Positions 35,758-45,684 of a DNA stretch of 64,000 bases are shown one piece after another (within the stretch, counting starts at the first letter, position 1; the number at the start of each line of letters is the position of its first letter). The stretch spans positions 620,001 through 684,000 of the forward strand of contig JAXHMB010000004.1 in NCBI GenBank assembly GCA_034521755.1, read 5' to 3'. A model generated the notes under the pieces. That model was not told the origin of the DNA and did not search any database. It saw only the letters and a list, made by a program, of their open reading frames with translations. The translations under genes were made by a program, and so were the position numbers. The stretch comes from JAXHMB01 sp034521755 (lineage in GTDB: Bacteria; Bacteroidota; Rhodothermia; Balneolales; Balneolaceae).

Positions 35758-37128
35758 TCAGTTGATTAGTTTTTTTAACCATTTCAGTGCTCCGTTATAG
35801 GGTGGATAGCGTAACGGGTTATCAAACCAGGTTGTCTTTTCCATAATGCTTTTCTGGTGAGAAAAAGTATCAAAGCTGGCCTTGCCGTGGTAGTTGCCTA
35901 TGCCGCTGTTGCCTATGCCTCCAAAGGGGAGGTTATGATTACCAAGATGAGCTACCGTATCGTTGATACACCCGCCGCCAAAGGAAAGGGAGCTGATAAT
36001 TTTTTGCTGGTTCTTGGCATCTTCAGAAAAAATATACAATGCTAATGGCTTTGGTTTGTCCTGTAATGTATCTATAACTTCGTCCATATTTCCAAAGGAA
36101 AGGATGGGCAAAATAGGTCCAAAAATTTCCTCTTGCATAATGGGGTCATCCCACGTGATATCCGTTAAAATGGTTGGAGCAATATATAGTTCTTCTTCAT
36201 TATTGGGTCCGCCCATATACATGTTCCCATTATTCAAAAATTGTTTCAGGCGGTTAAAGTGATCCTCATTGATGATACGCGCATAGTCGGGGCTTTTCTT
36301 GGGATCGCTGCCATAAAACTTTGTAATCTCTTCTTTTAAGGTTTTAAGAAAAGACTCCTTCACGCTTTCATGGACATATACATAATCTGAAGCAACACAG
36401 GTTTGTCCGGCATTGACAAACTTTCCCCAGGCAATGCGTTTTGCTGTAGAATGAATGTCGGCGGTTTTATCGACAATAGCCGGGCTTTTGCCGCCGAGCT
36501 CCAGGGTAACAGGCGTCAGCTGTTCTGCTGCTGCCTTCATTATAATTTTGCCCACCCGTGTACTGCCGGTAAAGAAGATATGATCAAGCGGTTCGGAAAG
36601 CAGAGCCTGAGTTGTCTCTGCGGCTCCTTCAACCACTTTCAAATAGCCTTCATCAAAACGTTTATTGATTATTTCGGCCAGCAGTGAAGAAGTGTTGGGT
36701 GCCAACTCTGATGGTTTTATAATGGTGCAGTTACCAGCTGCAATAGACCCAAGCACCGGATTAAGGGATAGTTGCAGCGGATAGTTCCAGGCGCCAATAA
36801 CCAGTGATACTCCATAAGGCTCACTATAAATATAGTTAGTGGAAGGGAAGTTGATGATAGAGCCGGAAACTTTTTGGGGCTTGGCCCACTTCTCAAGATT
36901 GCCGGTCAGATGGTTTATTTCCATGTATAAAATCCCCAACTCAGTAGCATAGGTTTCATATGCCGGTTTCTTGAAATCATTATCTAATGCATCAAAAATT
37001 TCCTGTTCATTTTCCTGTAAAATGCGCTTTAGCTTTTTGAGTTGCCTGAGCCGAAAAGAAGTATCTTTGGTCTTGCCCGACTTAAAAAAGCGATGTTGTT
37101 TTTCTACTATGTTTTGAATATCAGTCAT
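35758..37128 (-). CDS. aldehyde dehydrogenase family protein
   Basis: 456 residues, the short class 3-like type. Catalytic Cys in VNAGQTCVASDYVYV, general-base Glu in TLELGGKSPAIV, NAD-binding FFTGSTRVGKIIMKAA, and NLPFGGIGNSGIGNYHGKASFDTFSH near the end. It oxidises aldehydes, perhaps long-chain fatty or lipid-derived ones. Overlaps the SDR gene by 8 bp and precedes the YhdH-like gene by 1 bp, so the three act together, probably in aldehyde detoxification. Confidence 0.95.
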   Translation of the reverse strand: MTDIQNIVEKQHRFFKSGKTKDTSFRLRQLKKLKRILQENEQEIFDALDNDFKKPAYETYATELGILYMEINHLTGNLEKWAKPQKVSGSIINFPSTNYIYSEPYGVSLVIGAWNYPLQLSLNPVLGSIAAGNCTIIKPSELAPNTSSLLAEIINKRFDEGYLKVVEGAAETTQALLSEPLDHIFFTGSTRVGKIIMKAAAEQLTPVTLELGGKSPAIVDKTADIHSTAKRIAWGKFVNAGQTCVASDYVYVHESVKESFLKTLKEEITKFYGSDPKKSPDYARIINEDHFNRLKQFLNNGNMYMGGPNNEEELYIAPTILTDITWDDPIMQEEIFGPILPILSFGNMDEVIDTLQDKPKPLALYIFSEDAKNQQKIISSLSFGGGCINDTVAHLGNHNLPFGGIGNSGIGNYHGKASFDTFSHQKSIMEKTTWFDNPLRYPPYNGALKWLKKLIN

Positions 37129-37942
37129 TAGATGTTCGTCCTTTAAAGGAGTTCATGGATGCGTATACTTTAAAAAGTCTGCCGGCTATAAAATCAAACA
37201 AGCGACCGGGAAGTATGCCTTTCAGGAAGGGTGTCAGCTTAACCATAAAAGGTTTTCGCAATACAATTTTATTTTTTTTCACTGCTTTTATGATGGCTTC
37301 GGCAATAGCATTCGGCTCCAGCATTGGGGTAAGCAGCGGCGCTTTAACACCTTCAAACATGCCCGTATTTATATAGCTCGGCTGTACCGTTGTAACCCGC
37401 AAGTTTTTGTTAATGGCTTCCAGCTCCAGCCGCAGTGATTCTGACCACCCGGTTACAGCCCATTTGCTGCCGGCATAAACAGACATACCGGGATTAGCCA
37501 TCAGGCTTATTGCAGAAGAGATATTTACGATATGACCGGATTGCTGCTCAATCATTGCCGGCAAAAAAGCATGAGTGGTGTGCATTACTCCCGCTATGTT
37601 AATATCAATAGTCTGCTGTATTTCTTCTTTGGATTGTTTGGAAAATTCTTTGCCTGTTACAACACCCGCATTATTGACAAGGATATCAATTGTTCCAAGC
37701 CTATTGAGCACTTCTTGTGAAGACTTTTCAATTTGTTGGGGATCAGAAATATCTACATGAAAGGTATGAATATGGTCGGTATATGCTTTTTGCTCATGTT
37801 TCAGAGCCTGCATGGCCTGCTCATCTATATCCCAGACAACGAGGTTGGCAGCTCCGGCCTCAAGAGCTTTTATACCCATCAGCCTGCCGATGCCGCTGGC
37901 ACCTCCGGTTACCAAAACTGTCTTATTGTTAAATGAGCTCAT
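37121..37942 (-). CDS. SDR family NAD(P)-dependent oxidoreductase
   Basis: 273 residues. Cofactor motif VLVTGGASGIGRLMG, NNAGVVTG, the Ser in VNISSAISLM and the YxxxK in YAGSKWAVTG are all present. The C-terminus has a hydrophobic stretch (PFLKGILPGRLFDFIAGRLF). First gene of the SDR-ALDH-YhdH operon. The substrate, probably an alcohol or ketone, is unknown. The dispersed repeat at 38050 lies upstream. Confidence 0.93.
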   Translation of the reverse strand: MSSFNNKTVLVTGGASGIGRLMGIKALEAGAANLVVWDIDEQAMQALKHEQKAYTDHIHTFHVDISDPQQIEKSSQEVLNRLGTIDILVNNAGVVTGKEFSKQSKEEIQQTIDINIAGVMHTTHAFLPAMIEQQSGHIVNISSAISLMANPGMSVYAGSKWAVTGWSESLRLELEAINKNLRVTTVQPSYINTGMFEGVKAPLLTPMLEPNAIAEAIIKAVKKNKIVLRKPFMVKLTPFLKGILPGRLFDFIAGRLFKVYASMNSFKGRTSND

Positions 37943-38049
37943 AATTTATGTTTTGATAGGTTTGCTTATCAAAGTAAATAAAACATGAAATATATGTGAT
38001 GAAAAGCATTTATTTTATTTTGATAAAATTCTTTATTCATTAAGGGTAC

Positions 38050-38177
38050 GAGACCTTTGCAAAACCTTACTGTCATCGCGAACGAAGTGTGGCGATCTCC
38101 TTTTAGGAACTTTGATCGGGAGATTGCTTCTCAGGCTCGCAATGACAAGCTCATTTTTTGGGTTTTGCAAAGCCCTC
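38050..38177. repeat. 128-bp dispersed element with terminal inverted repeats, copy 2
   Basis: Same length as the copy at 2665-2792, with about eight mismatches by eye. Left end GAGACCTTTGCAAAACC; right end GGTTTTGCAAAGCCCTC, slightly decayed. Lies between the divergent SDR operon and the DUF2339 gene. Confidence 0.85.
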
Positions 38178-38204
38178 GATACTGTAAAACTAAAAATCTA
38201 GTGA

Positions 38205-39938
38205 ATGGATGAGTCAAATAAAGAGCAGTTTGAACAGCGTTTATCCCGCCTTGAGGAAAAGGTGGACCGGCTTTACGAAGAGCTGAATAAATCACGAGAT
38301 GAAGCATCAGTAATGGTTAATACTGAGAGCTCTGAGTCTGATTATCAACAAGAGTCAGAGTATGAATCTCAATCTGTATCTTCTTTTGATTTTGGTGAAA
38401 ACTGGCTAAACCGAATTGGTATTGGCCTTCTGTTGCTGGGTGTACTTTTTCTTTTCAAATACTCCATTGATCAAGGTTGGCTTATACCGCCCGTGCGCAG
38501 TTTGATTGGTTTAGGTATTGGGTTAGCCCTTTTTATTCCCGGACTCCAAATGAAGGATACCGGCACGCCCATGAAGCAGCTGTTACTGGGCGGAGGTATT
38601 GCCACTTTCTATATCACAGGTTTTGCAACTTTTCAGCTGTACAGTTTTCTATCGGAACCCGTGGTCTGGGCTTTTATGATTGTAGTAACATTACTGGCTC
38701 TTTCTTTGTCGCTTGGCCAAAATCAGTCTATTCTTTCGGTAGTGGGGATGCTCGGCGGCATTGGTACTCCTTTTATGCTTTACACGGGCGAAGGCAGTAT
38801 GGTGGGACTTATTGCATATACATCACTCGTTTTAGCAGGCGGCAGCATCATGTATTTGTACAAAGGATGGAGGAGCCTGCTTTGGACCATGGTTGTTGGG
38901 GGCTGGGCGGTACTGCTGGTGGGCTATTTTGAAAACATATTTTTAGTCTCCGGTCCATTGAGTTCAGATCTGTGGTCTCTCCAAATTGGTGCTATTATAT
39001 ATTTACTATTGTTATGGGTAGTTCCTGTAACCCGACGTATTTTGTATAAAAAGAATCCCGATGGCTGGTCGGTATATAATCAAACAGAAGCAGGAACTGG
39101 TTTTGCGAGTGATCCTCATGTAAATCTCATGGCGCTTGTCCTTCCTATTGTAACGCTGATATATTCTATGGGTCTTTGGGAGCTGACAGATGAAGCATGG
39201 GGTGTAATGGCAATGTCGGCTTCTTTAGCCATTGGTTATATATATCTGCCGCTAAAAAACCAGGAACTCAACAGGTTGGCATCCACTCACGGATTTACCG
39301 CACTCATTTTGTTGACCACCTCATTTTTCTTGTTGCTCGATGGCGACCTACTGTTTGTTATCTTGGCTCTGGAAGCACTGGGACTTAGAATTGTGGCACA
39401 TAATGCTTCCGATGAAAAAATATCCATCAGTTCACACATTATTTTTGGGATTGTTTTCTACAGCCTGCTGGATAATTTTTCAGCTTATCCAAATACAGAG
39501 ATGGCTGTATTTAATTTAACCAGTTTGACAAACCTATTGGTCATTGCAATTGGCGGAGTGGCAGCACCGTATTGGTTAAAAGAACACAGCTCAAAACTGA
39601 TCTATCGTTTGATTGCTCATTTAGCGTTACTGGGCTGGTTCTTGTTTGAGTTCAGCAGTCTCGAAAATGGTCAGGCTTATGTGAGTGTTGCCTGGGGATT
39701 GTATGCTATAGGTATCCTGATCTTTGGCTTTATAAAAGACCTCAACTGGCTTAGAATTGCCGGCATGGGAACGATATTTTTGGTTGTGGGCAAGCTCTTT
39801 TTGATTGATCTGTCCAAGCTTGATGCTATTTGGCGAATCCTTCTTTTTATGGGTTTCGGGGCGGTGTTCCTGATGATAGGATATTATGTACAGCAGAAGT
39901 TTAGCCCAGAGAATGATACCTTAGCTAAGCCCGAATAA
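38205..39938 (+). CDS. DUF2339 domain-containing polytopic membrane protein
   Basis: 577 residues. The N-terminal 65 are charged with a coiled-coil heptad look (RLSRLEEKVDRLYEELNKSRDE) and are followed by many hydrophobic helices (at least 14) to the C-terminus. The motif ENWLNRIGIGLLLLGVLFLFKYSIDQGWLIPPVRS is typical of DUF2339, a family of unknown function. It probably sits in the inner membrane. Alone on its strand. Confidence 0.88.
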   Translation: MDESNKEQFEQRLSRLEEKVDRLYEELNKSRDEASVMVNTESSESDYQQESEYESQSVSSFDFGENWLNRIGIGLLLLGVLFLFKYSIDQGWLIPPVRSLIGLGIGLALFIPGLQMKDTGTPMKQLLLGGGIATFYITGFATFQLYSFLSEPVVWAFMIVVTLLALSLSLGQNQSILSVVGMLGGIGTPFMLYTGEGSMVGLIAYTSLVLAGGSIMYLYKGWRSLLWTMVVGGWAVLLVGYFENIFLVSGPLSSDLWSLQIGAIIYLLLLWVVPVTRRILYKKNPDGWSVYNQTEAGTGFASDPHVNLMALVLPIVTLIYSMGLWELTDEAWGVMAMSASLAIGYIYLPLKNQELNRLASTHGFTALILLTTSFFLLLDGDLLFVILALEALGLRIVAHNASDEKISISSHIIFGIVFYSLLDNFSAYPNTEMAVFNLTSLTNLLVIAIGGVAAPYWLKEHSSKLIYRLIAHLALLGWFLFEFSSLENGQAYVSVAWGLYAIGILIFGFIKDLNWLRIAGMGTIFLVVGKLFLIDLSKLDAIWRILLFMGFGAVFLMIGYYVQQKFSPENDTLAKPE

Positions 39939-39973
39939 ATACATCCATTTTCAAAATGCAGATCTGTTGCCGA

Positions 39974-41084
39974 TTATGACAGCTCCAGCATGCGATTTAA
40001 TGCCAGCAAGGCCGACTCGGTGGTTTCGGCATCAACGGTAATTTGGTTCACCACTTCGCCTTGCTCCAGTTTTTCGAGCGACCACAGCAGGTGCGGCAGG
40101 TCAATGCGGTTCATGGTCAGGCAGGGACACATGAAAGGGATTCAGCGACACAATCTCTTTATCAGGGTGCTCATTGATAATCCGATTTACCAGGTTCATC
40201 TCTGTACCAATCGCCCACTTAGAGCCCGCCGCTGCGTTTTCAATGGTAGTAATGATGTCATTGGTAGAGCCATTGTAATCGGATGCTTGTACTACTTCGT
40301 AGGTGCATTCGGGATGCACAATGATATTAATATCGGGATCTTTTTCGCGAAGATTTTCAATATGCTTGGTGTTAAACTTTTCGTGAACCGAACAGTGTCC
40401 CTTCCATAAAATTACTCTGGCTTCTTGCAGATTGCCTTCACATTCAAACTGTTCTTCGATGGGGTCCCAAACGGCCATCTGCTCCAGCGGTATTCCCAAA
40501 TCATAGGCCGTATTTCGACCCAGATGCTGGTCGGGCAGAAAGAGGACGCGTTCCTTCTTTGTGAAAGCCCACTCAATGATGTGCTTGCAGTTTGAGGATG
40601 TAGTGGTAGATCCACCGCGTGCCCCAACAAAACTTTTGATGGCAGCTGTAGAGTTTACATAGGTCAGCGGCAGAATAGTATCACCGAAGGTTTCCATCAT
40701 TATTTCCCAGCCTTTTTCCGTCTGGTCAATATCAGCCATATCTGCCATAGAGCAGCCGGCGCGCAGGTCAGGAAGAATTACTTTCTGATTTGAATCAGTA
40801 AGCATGTCGGCAGTTTCAGCCATAAAGTGAACGCCACAAAACACAATAAACTCTGCTTCTTTATTACTTGCAGAAATCTGAGCCAGCTTCAGGGAGTCGC
40901 CCCGGGCATCAGAAAATTTAATAACCTCATCCTTCTGGTAATGATGTCCCGGAATAAACAGTCGGGCGCCAAACTTTTTTTTGATTGCCTGAACACGCTG
41001 TTCCATTTCAGCAGTATCCATCTCCCGGTACTTTTCGGGTAGGGAAACTTCCTGTTCAGTGTCTAAAATATCTAAAACTTCCAT
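39974..41084 (-). pseudogene. nadA: quinolinate synthase NadA, frameshifted near the C-terminus
   Basis: The main frame (from ATG 41084) has two of the three [4Fe-4S] cysteines (VFCGVHFMAE and VHPECTYEV) and the family motifs LPDLRAGCSMADMAD and FLPDQHLGRNTA. After SLNP one extra base (around 40137-40142) shifts the frame, giving FHVSLPDHEPH and a stop at 40101. In the +1 frame the family sequence resumes as MCPCLTMNRIDLPHLLW and ends at 39974, restoring the third Fe-S cysteine. Without it the enzyme could not bind its cluster. A functional +1 shift, real mutation or sequencing error are all open. It makes quinolinate with NadB (not seen here); nadC lies next upstream. Confidence 0.88.
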
Positions 41085-41108
41085 GGTACGATCTTGTGGT
41101 TCTTAAAA

Positions 41109-41939
41109 TTATGTATCCAAATTAAAACTGATATCCAATGCATTTACAGAATGTGTTAAAGAGCCCATTGATATATAATCGACTCCCGTCTCTCTATAAC
41201 TGCCTATAGTTTCCAATGTTATATCGCCGGACGCTTCGCTGATAATATGCTCTGGGATCAGGGTTACCAGCTGCTTCACTTCTTCGGGTGGTCGGTTATC
41301 CAGCATGATAATATCTGCGCCGGCTTCGATGGCTTCCAGCACCTGTTCTTTTGTTTCCGTTTCCACTTCAACTTTGACCATCAGTCCGTGCTGACTCTTT
41401 GCTTTTTCAACAGCTTTGGCAATGCTTCCTGCTGCCTTAATATGGTTATCCTTAATCATGATACCGTCATCCAGACGGTAGCGATGGTTATAGCCGCCGC
41501 CACACCGCACAGCGTATTTCTGAAGCATGCGGAGGCCCGGCAATGTTTTTCGGGTATCACAGACACGGGTATGGTCGCTGTTCAAAGCATTCACTGCTTT
41601 TCTTGTAGCGGTGGCTATGCCGCTCAAGTGTTGAACAAAATTCAATACTACCCGTTCTCCGGAAAGCAGAGCCCTGGTTGGGCCTTCAGCTTTTGCAATG
41701 ACATCGCCCGACGTTACCACATCACCGTCTTGTTTAGCCAAAGTGATTTTAATGTTGTCATCAAGAAGACGGTATGTTTGGATGATGATATCGAGTCCGG
41801 CTAAAGTACCATTGGCTTTGGCTAGAAATGTTCCTGAAGAAAGATGTCCCTCTGGGAAAATAGCGCTGCTTAAATCACCAAATCCCAAATCTTCTTGAAG
41901 AGCCTGGTATATGATTTCTTTTAATTCAGATTGATTCAT
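41109..41939 (-). CDS. nadC: nicotinate-nucleotide diphosphorylase (carboxylating)
   Basis: 276 residues. Motifs: LLSGERVVLNFVQHLSGIAT, DTRKTLPGLRMLQKYAVRCGGGYNHRYRLDDGIMIKDNH (core CGGGYNHR), VEVETETKEQVLEAI, and IMLDN. It turns quinolinate and PRPP into nicotinate mononucleotide. Start ATG 41939, 24 bp before nadA on the same strand, so co-transcribed. Confidence 0.96.
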   Translation of the reverse strand: MNQSELKEIIYQALQEDLGFGDLSSAIFPEGHLSSGTFLAKANGTLAGLDIIIQTYRLLDDNIKITLAKQDGDVVTSGDVIAKAEGPTRALLSGERVVLNFVQHLSGIATATRKAVNALNSDHTRVCDTRKTLPGLRMLQKYAVRCGGGYNHRYRLDDGIMIKDNHIKAAGSIAKAVEKAKSQHGLMVKVEVETETKEQVLEAIEAGADIIMLDNRPPEEVKQLVTLIPEHIISEASGDITLETIGSYRETGVDYISMGSLTHSVNALDISFNLDT

Positions 41940-42053
41940 CAGGTTGGAACTCGTAACGGGATAATTGTCGGAATGACTTCTGTCTGTAATTGGCTATATT
42001 GAAAGCCTAATAATAAGGATTTTTAAAGAGTTAATAGAACTGAATTCTGTATC

Positions 42054-43199
42054 ATGATTTATCTTGATTATGCTGCCACAACGCCGATGTCTGAAGAGGC
42101 ACTGGCAGCATACAACGAAGTAGCCCGTTCATATCCCGGTAATGCCAGCAGTATCCATGACGCCGGTTCATCTGCCCAAAAAGTGGTGAATGCTGCCCGA
42201 ACTACAATTGCCAAATTGTTGAATGCCAAGCCCCGTGGACTCTTTTTTACAGGTAGCGGGAGCGAAGCAAACAGCTTGGCTATACAAGCACTTGTTCTTG
42301 GCAATCAAAAGAAGGGAAACCATATTATTTCAACCGGAGCCGAGCATTCCTGCATACGATATACCATGCAGAAGTTAAAAAAGCAGGGCTTTGAAATTTC
42401 TGAAATAAAACTGCACAACGATGGCACGGTAGATTTAGATCACCTTAAAGAGTTGATCACAGATAAAACAATTTTGTTATCCATACATCATGGTAATGCA
42501 GAAATTGGGACCTTGCAGAATTTGAAAACAATCGGTGATATCGCCGAAGAGCACAATGTTCTTTTTCATAGTGATTGTGTGCAAACGTTTGGCAAAGTCC
42601 CCGTTGATGTGGAGGAATTAAAACTGGATAGTTTATCCATATCCGGGCATAAAATTTATGGCCCCAAAGGAGTAGGCGCAGCGTATATTTCTCCGAATGT
42701 TCGGTGGAAACCAACCTTGCCCGGCACTACCCAGGAAAAAGGCTTTCGTCCCGGTACGGTTGATACCCCCGCGGTTGCCGCTTTTGCAACAGCAGCCAAA
42801 CAGATTGTACAGGATCGGGAAGAAGAGTTCGTTAGAGAAAAAGAAATCAAAAAATATTTAGTAGAGCGGATTAAAGAACTCCCTTTTGATATTTCCTTAG
42901 AGGGGAATATTGAAAATAGCCTCCCAGGTATTTTGGGGCTGCGCATCCACGGAATGGAAGGCCAGTATGTTATGCTGGAGTGTAACAGGCACGGTTTGGC
43001 TATCTCTACGGGGAGTGCATGTTCGGTTGGAACTGAAAAAAGGTCGGCTACAATGGCATGCTTAGATCGGACCGAACAAGAAGCGCTGGAGTTTATTCGT
43101 TTATCAATTGGAAAAAACACAACAAAAAAAGAAATTGACCGGTCAGCAGAAATACTTAATAAAGTGCTGACACAACATTTTAATATGGTACAAGCCTAA
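42054..43199 (+). CDS. cysteine desulfurase (NifS/IscS family)
   Basis: 381 residues. PLP Lys in SISGHKIYGPKG, the substrate-binding GSGSEANSLAIQ and GAEHSCIRY, HSDCVQTFGKVP, and the active-site Cys in STGSACSVGTEK. It takes sulfur from cysteine for Fe-S clusters or tRNA thiolation. It is divergent from nadC; in some bacteria a NifS-like enzyme near nadA helps build its cluster, which would suit this neighbourhood. Confidence 0.93.
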   Translation: MIYLDYAATTPMSEEALAAYNEVARSYPGNASSIHDAGSSAQKVVNAARTTIAKLLNAKPRGLFFTGSGSEANSLAIQALVLGNQKKGNHIISTGAEHSCIRYTMQKLKKQGFEISEIKLHNDGTVDLDHLKELITDKTILLSIHHGNAEIGTLQNLKTIGDIAEEHNVLFHSDCVQTFGKVPVDVEELKLDSLSISGHKIYGPKGVGAAYISPNVRWKPTLPGTTQEKGFRPGTVDTPAVAAFATAAKQIVQDREEEFVREKEIKKYLVERIKELPFDISLEGNIENSLPGILGLRIHGMEGQYVMLECNRHGLAISTGSACSVGTEKRSATMACLDRTEQEALEFIRLSIGKNTTKKEIDRSAEILNKVLTQHFNMVQA

Positions 43200-43219
43200 A
43201 AATAAAAAACCTAAGAACA

Positions 43220-43825
43220 ATGAATATATTTACTGCTTTAAAATTTGCCTTGATTGCACTTTTACTAATGTGTTGTACTACCAAAGAAAATAAAGTTTCG
43301 GCCCAGGATAACACTAATTCCGATGCTATAATCACGATAATTGAATACAGTGATTACCAATGCCCGGCCTGTGGTTTTTACCACCCAATTATTGAACAGG
43401 TAAAGGAGCATTTTGGAGATAAAGTCAGCGTTGAATACCGTGACTTCCCGTTGAATACTCACCAATATGCCGTTGCTGCTGCTCGTGCTGCAGAAGCTGC
43501 AAGAAAACAGGGAAAATTTAAAGCTATGCACGACATACTTTTTGAGAATCAAAATGTATGGTCGGGCTCCGGGAATCCACAGGCACTATTCGAACAGTAT
43601 GCCCGGGATATAGGCTTGGATATGGAACAGTTTAAAGAAGATCTTAATTCTGCTGAAACGCAGCGTGCTGTGCTTGAAGAAAAAAAAGAGGGGGAGCAGA
43701 TGGGTGTAAGCTCAACGCCTACCTTTTTTATCAATGGGGAAAAGCTGGTCCAAAACCCCTCTAGTTTTGATCAATTTAAAAGGCTGATTAATCTTTACAT
43801 GGAAGAAGCTGAATCTAACAACTAG
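43220..43825 (+). CDS. DsbA-family thiol-disulfide oxidoreductase lipoprotein
   Basis: 201 residues. The N-terminus ends in a Cys pair (LLMCC, Cys18-Cys19) as in a lipoprotein. Thioredoxin-fold active site Cys48-Pro-Ala-Cys51 (DYQCPACGFYHP), long DsbA helical insert, and the cis-Pro in VSSTPTFFING. Probably introduces or shuffles disulfides in the periplasm. Starts 20 bp after the desulfurase gene and 8 bp before the carbonic anhydrase gene. Confidence 0.9.
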   Translation: MNIFTALKFALIALLLMCCTTKENKVSAQDNTNSDAIITIIEYSDYQCPACGFYHPIIEQVKEHFGDKVSVEYRDFPLNTHQYAVAAARAAEAARKQGKFKAMHDILFENQNVWSGSGNPQALFEQYARDIGLDMEQFKEDLNSAETQRAVLEEKKEGEQMGVSSTPTFFINGEKLVQNPSSFDQFKRLINLYMEEAESNN

Positions 43826-43833
43826 TTAATTAA

Positions 43834-44382
43834 ATGATCTACGAATTTTTAGATAAAAGTCCACAATTTGATGATTCTGCATTTATTGCACCAAGTGCAG
43901 ACCTGATAGGAGATGTAACGCTGGGAAAGGAAAGCAGTGTCTGGTTTAACGTGACCATTCGTGGTGATGTAAACTGGATTGAAATCGGCGATCGATCGAA
44001 TATACAGGATAACACTTGCATTCATGTAATGAATCAGACAGGCCCTACAAAAATTGGCAATGAAGTGACCATTGGTCATAATGCTATGGTTCATGGATGT
44101 ACGATCCATGACCGGGTGCTGGTAGGCATTCATGCAACTATTCTGGATGAAGCTGTGATCGAATCAGACGTCATTATTGCGGCGGGAAGCCTGGTGCCAC
44201 CGGGCAAAACGCTGGAATCAGGTTTTATGTACATGGGCTCACCTGTGAAGCAAACGCGCAAGCTGACGGATGATGAAATTGCCAGCATTCCGGAATACGC
44301 CAAACGCTATGTAAAATATTCCCGGGCCTATCAGCAGAAAGACACTTACGAGAGCAATCCTTTTTATACGGCAAAAAGTTGA
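43834..44382 (+). CDS. gamma carbonic anhydrase family protein
   Basis: 182 residues, a left-handed beta helix of hexapeptide repeats. WFNVTIRGDVNWIEIGDRSNIQDNTCIHV and IGHNAMVHGCTIHDRVLVGI hold the zinc-binding histidines. Fits the YrdA/PaaY branch. Cytoplasmic. Catalysis of CO2 hydration is expected only in some members. Confidence 0.9.
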   Translation: MIYEFLDKSPQFDDSAFIAPSADLIGDVTLGKESSVWFNVTIRGDVNWIEIGDRSNIQDNTCIHVMNQTGPTKIGNEVTIGHNAMVHGCTIHDRVLVGIHATILDEAVIESDVIIAAGSLVPPGKTLESGFMYMGSPVKQTRKLTDDEIASIPEYAKRYVKYSRAYQQKDTYESNPFYTAKS

Positions 44383-44390
44383 ATATTGAA

Positions 44391-44428
44391 GGTTACAAGT
44401 TTAAATGTGTTAAGGCTAACTTGTAACC
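44391..44428. repeat. 11-bp inverted repeat before hemW
   Basis: GGTTACAAGTT (44391-44401) and AACTTGTAACC (44418-44428) are exact inverted copies around 16 bases. It may form a stem in the hemW leader or end the upstream transcript; no T run follows. Confidence 0.6.
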
Positions 44429-44448
44429 TGTAACTTTCAACAAATTCA

Positions 44449-45585
44449 ATGTCCGGACTTTACCTACATATTCCTTTTTGCAAGCAAGCCTGCTCATACT
44501 GTGATTTTTATTTTGTGACTCGTACAGAGCAAAAGAAAAACTTTGTTGACGCTCTAATAAATGAAATCAAATATTATGCTGGAACACCCTATGCTGAGGA
44601 AACTGTAAAGACAATTTATATTGGCGGCGGCACTCCCTCATTACTGTCGCCCAAAGAGCTTTCTGCAATTTTTGATGCAATCAATGATACGTTTCAACTT
44701 GAGCTGCAGGAAGTGACGCTAGAAATGAACCCCGATGATGTGACCAAAGAATATTTATCATCACTGCATGATTTGGGCGTTGACAGGGCAAGCATGGGCG
44801 TGCAAAGCTTTAACCCGGAACTGCTAAGCTTTATGAATCGCGCTCATAATAGAGAAGAGGCATTAAGATGCCTGGAACTGCTCAGCCAGTCCGGCTTTCA
44901 AACTTTTACTGTAGATCTGATTTATGGAAATCCGGGACAGTCTCTGGAGCAGCTGCAAGATGATGTTGAAACATTGCTGAAGTTTGATCCTCCCCATATA
45001 TCGGCTTACTCATTGACCGTGGAACCCAGAACACGATTGGGCAAACAAGTAGAACTGGGCAGGATTGAGCCACCGAAAGATGATGAGGTTGCTGATCACT
45101 TTGATCTTATCAACCAACTGTTTTTGGAACAGGGGATTCACCGGTATGAAGTCAGCAATTACAGTAAGAGCGGACACAAAGCTATTCATAACAGTAATTA
45201 CTGGCAGCACGAAAATTACCTGGGGCTGGGTCCCGGTGCTCATTCATTCTGGTGGGATGGTAAGGCTATGCGCTGGTCCAATAAAAAAGACCTCAGGGCC
45301 TATCTGGATGGTTCTACTAAAACTATGACAGACCAAGAAGCTTTGGGAAATATTGAGCTTGCCGAAGAACGCATTATGATGGGCCTGCGCACCCATAAAG
45401 GAATTGTGATTGATGAATTTGAGCAACGGTATGATTATCAATTTCAGGATGATCAGCTGGAATATTTGAATGACAAACAGAAAGAAGAGAAGGTTGAGAT
45501 GGATAGTACCGTTCGTTTGACAAATAAGGGTATTAAAATAGCTGATGCCATTATTTTAGATCTTATTACGCTTCATAAACATTGA
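44449..45585 (+). CDS. hemW: radical SAM family heme chaperone HemW
   Basis: 378 residues. The cluster motif is C11-x3-C15-x2-C18 (PFCKQACSYCDFYF), spaced as in HemW, and lacks the extra N-terminal features of HemN. Also GGGTPSLLSP, EMNPDDVT, GVQSFNPELLSFMNR and YEVSNYSKSGHKAIHN. It binds and delivers heme. It follows the hairpin at 44391-44428. Confidence 0.92.
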   Translation: MSGLYLHIPFCKQACSYCDFYFVTRTEQKKNFVDALINEIKYYAGTPYAEETVKTIYIGGGTPSLLSPKELSAIFDAINDTFQLELQEVTLEMNPDDVTKEYLSSLHDLGVDRASMGVQSFNPELLSFMNRAHNREEALRCLELLSQSGFQTFTVDLIYGNPGQSLEQLQDDVETLLKFDPPHISAYSLTVEPRTRLGKQVELGRIEPPKDDEVADHFDLINQLFLEQGIHRYEVSNYSKSGHKAIHNSNYWQHENYLGLGPGAHSFWWDGKAMRWSNKKDLRAYLDGSTKTMTDQEALGNIELAEERIMMGLRTHKGIVIDEFEQRYDYQFQDDQLEYLNDKQKEEKVEMDSTVRLTNKGIKIADAIILDLITLHKH

Positions 45586-45684
45586 TGCAACCATTGGTTT
45601 CGCACGTTGCTTTTTTGCTTTAAATAGAACAACTTTTGAGGTTGCTCTTAATGCAGGTTAAACTCTTATCTCCAAGGTGTTTAT

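Noticed and set aside
41247..41804. 185-codon frame antisense to nadC
   Set aside because: Shadow of nadC; rich in Cys/Phe/His as expected from reverse reading, no domain.
42656..43120. 154-codon frame antisense to the cysteine desulfurase gene
   Set aside because: Shadow of a conserved gene; no own features.
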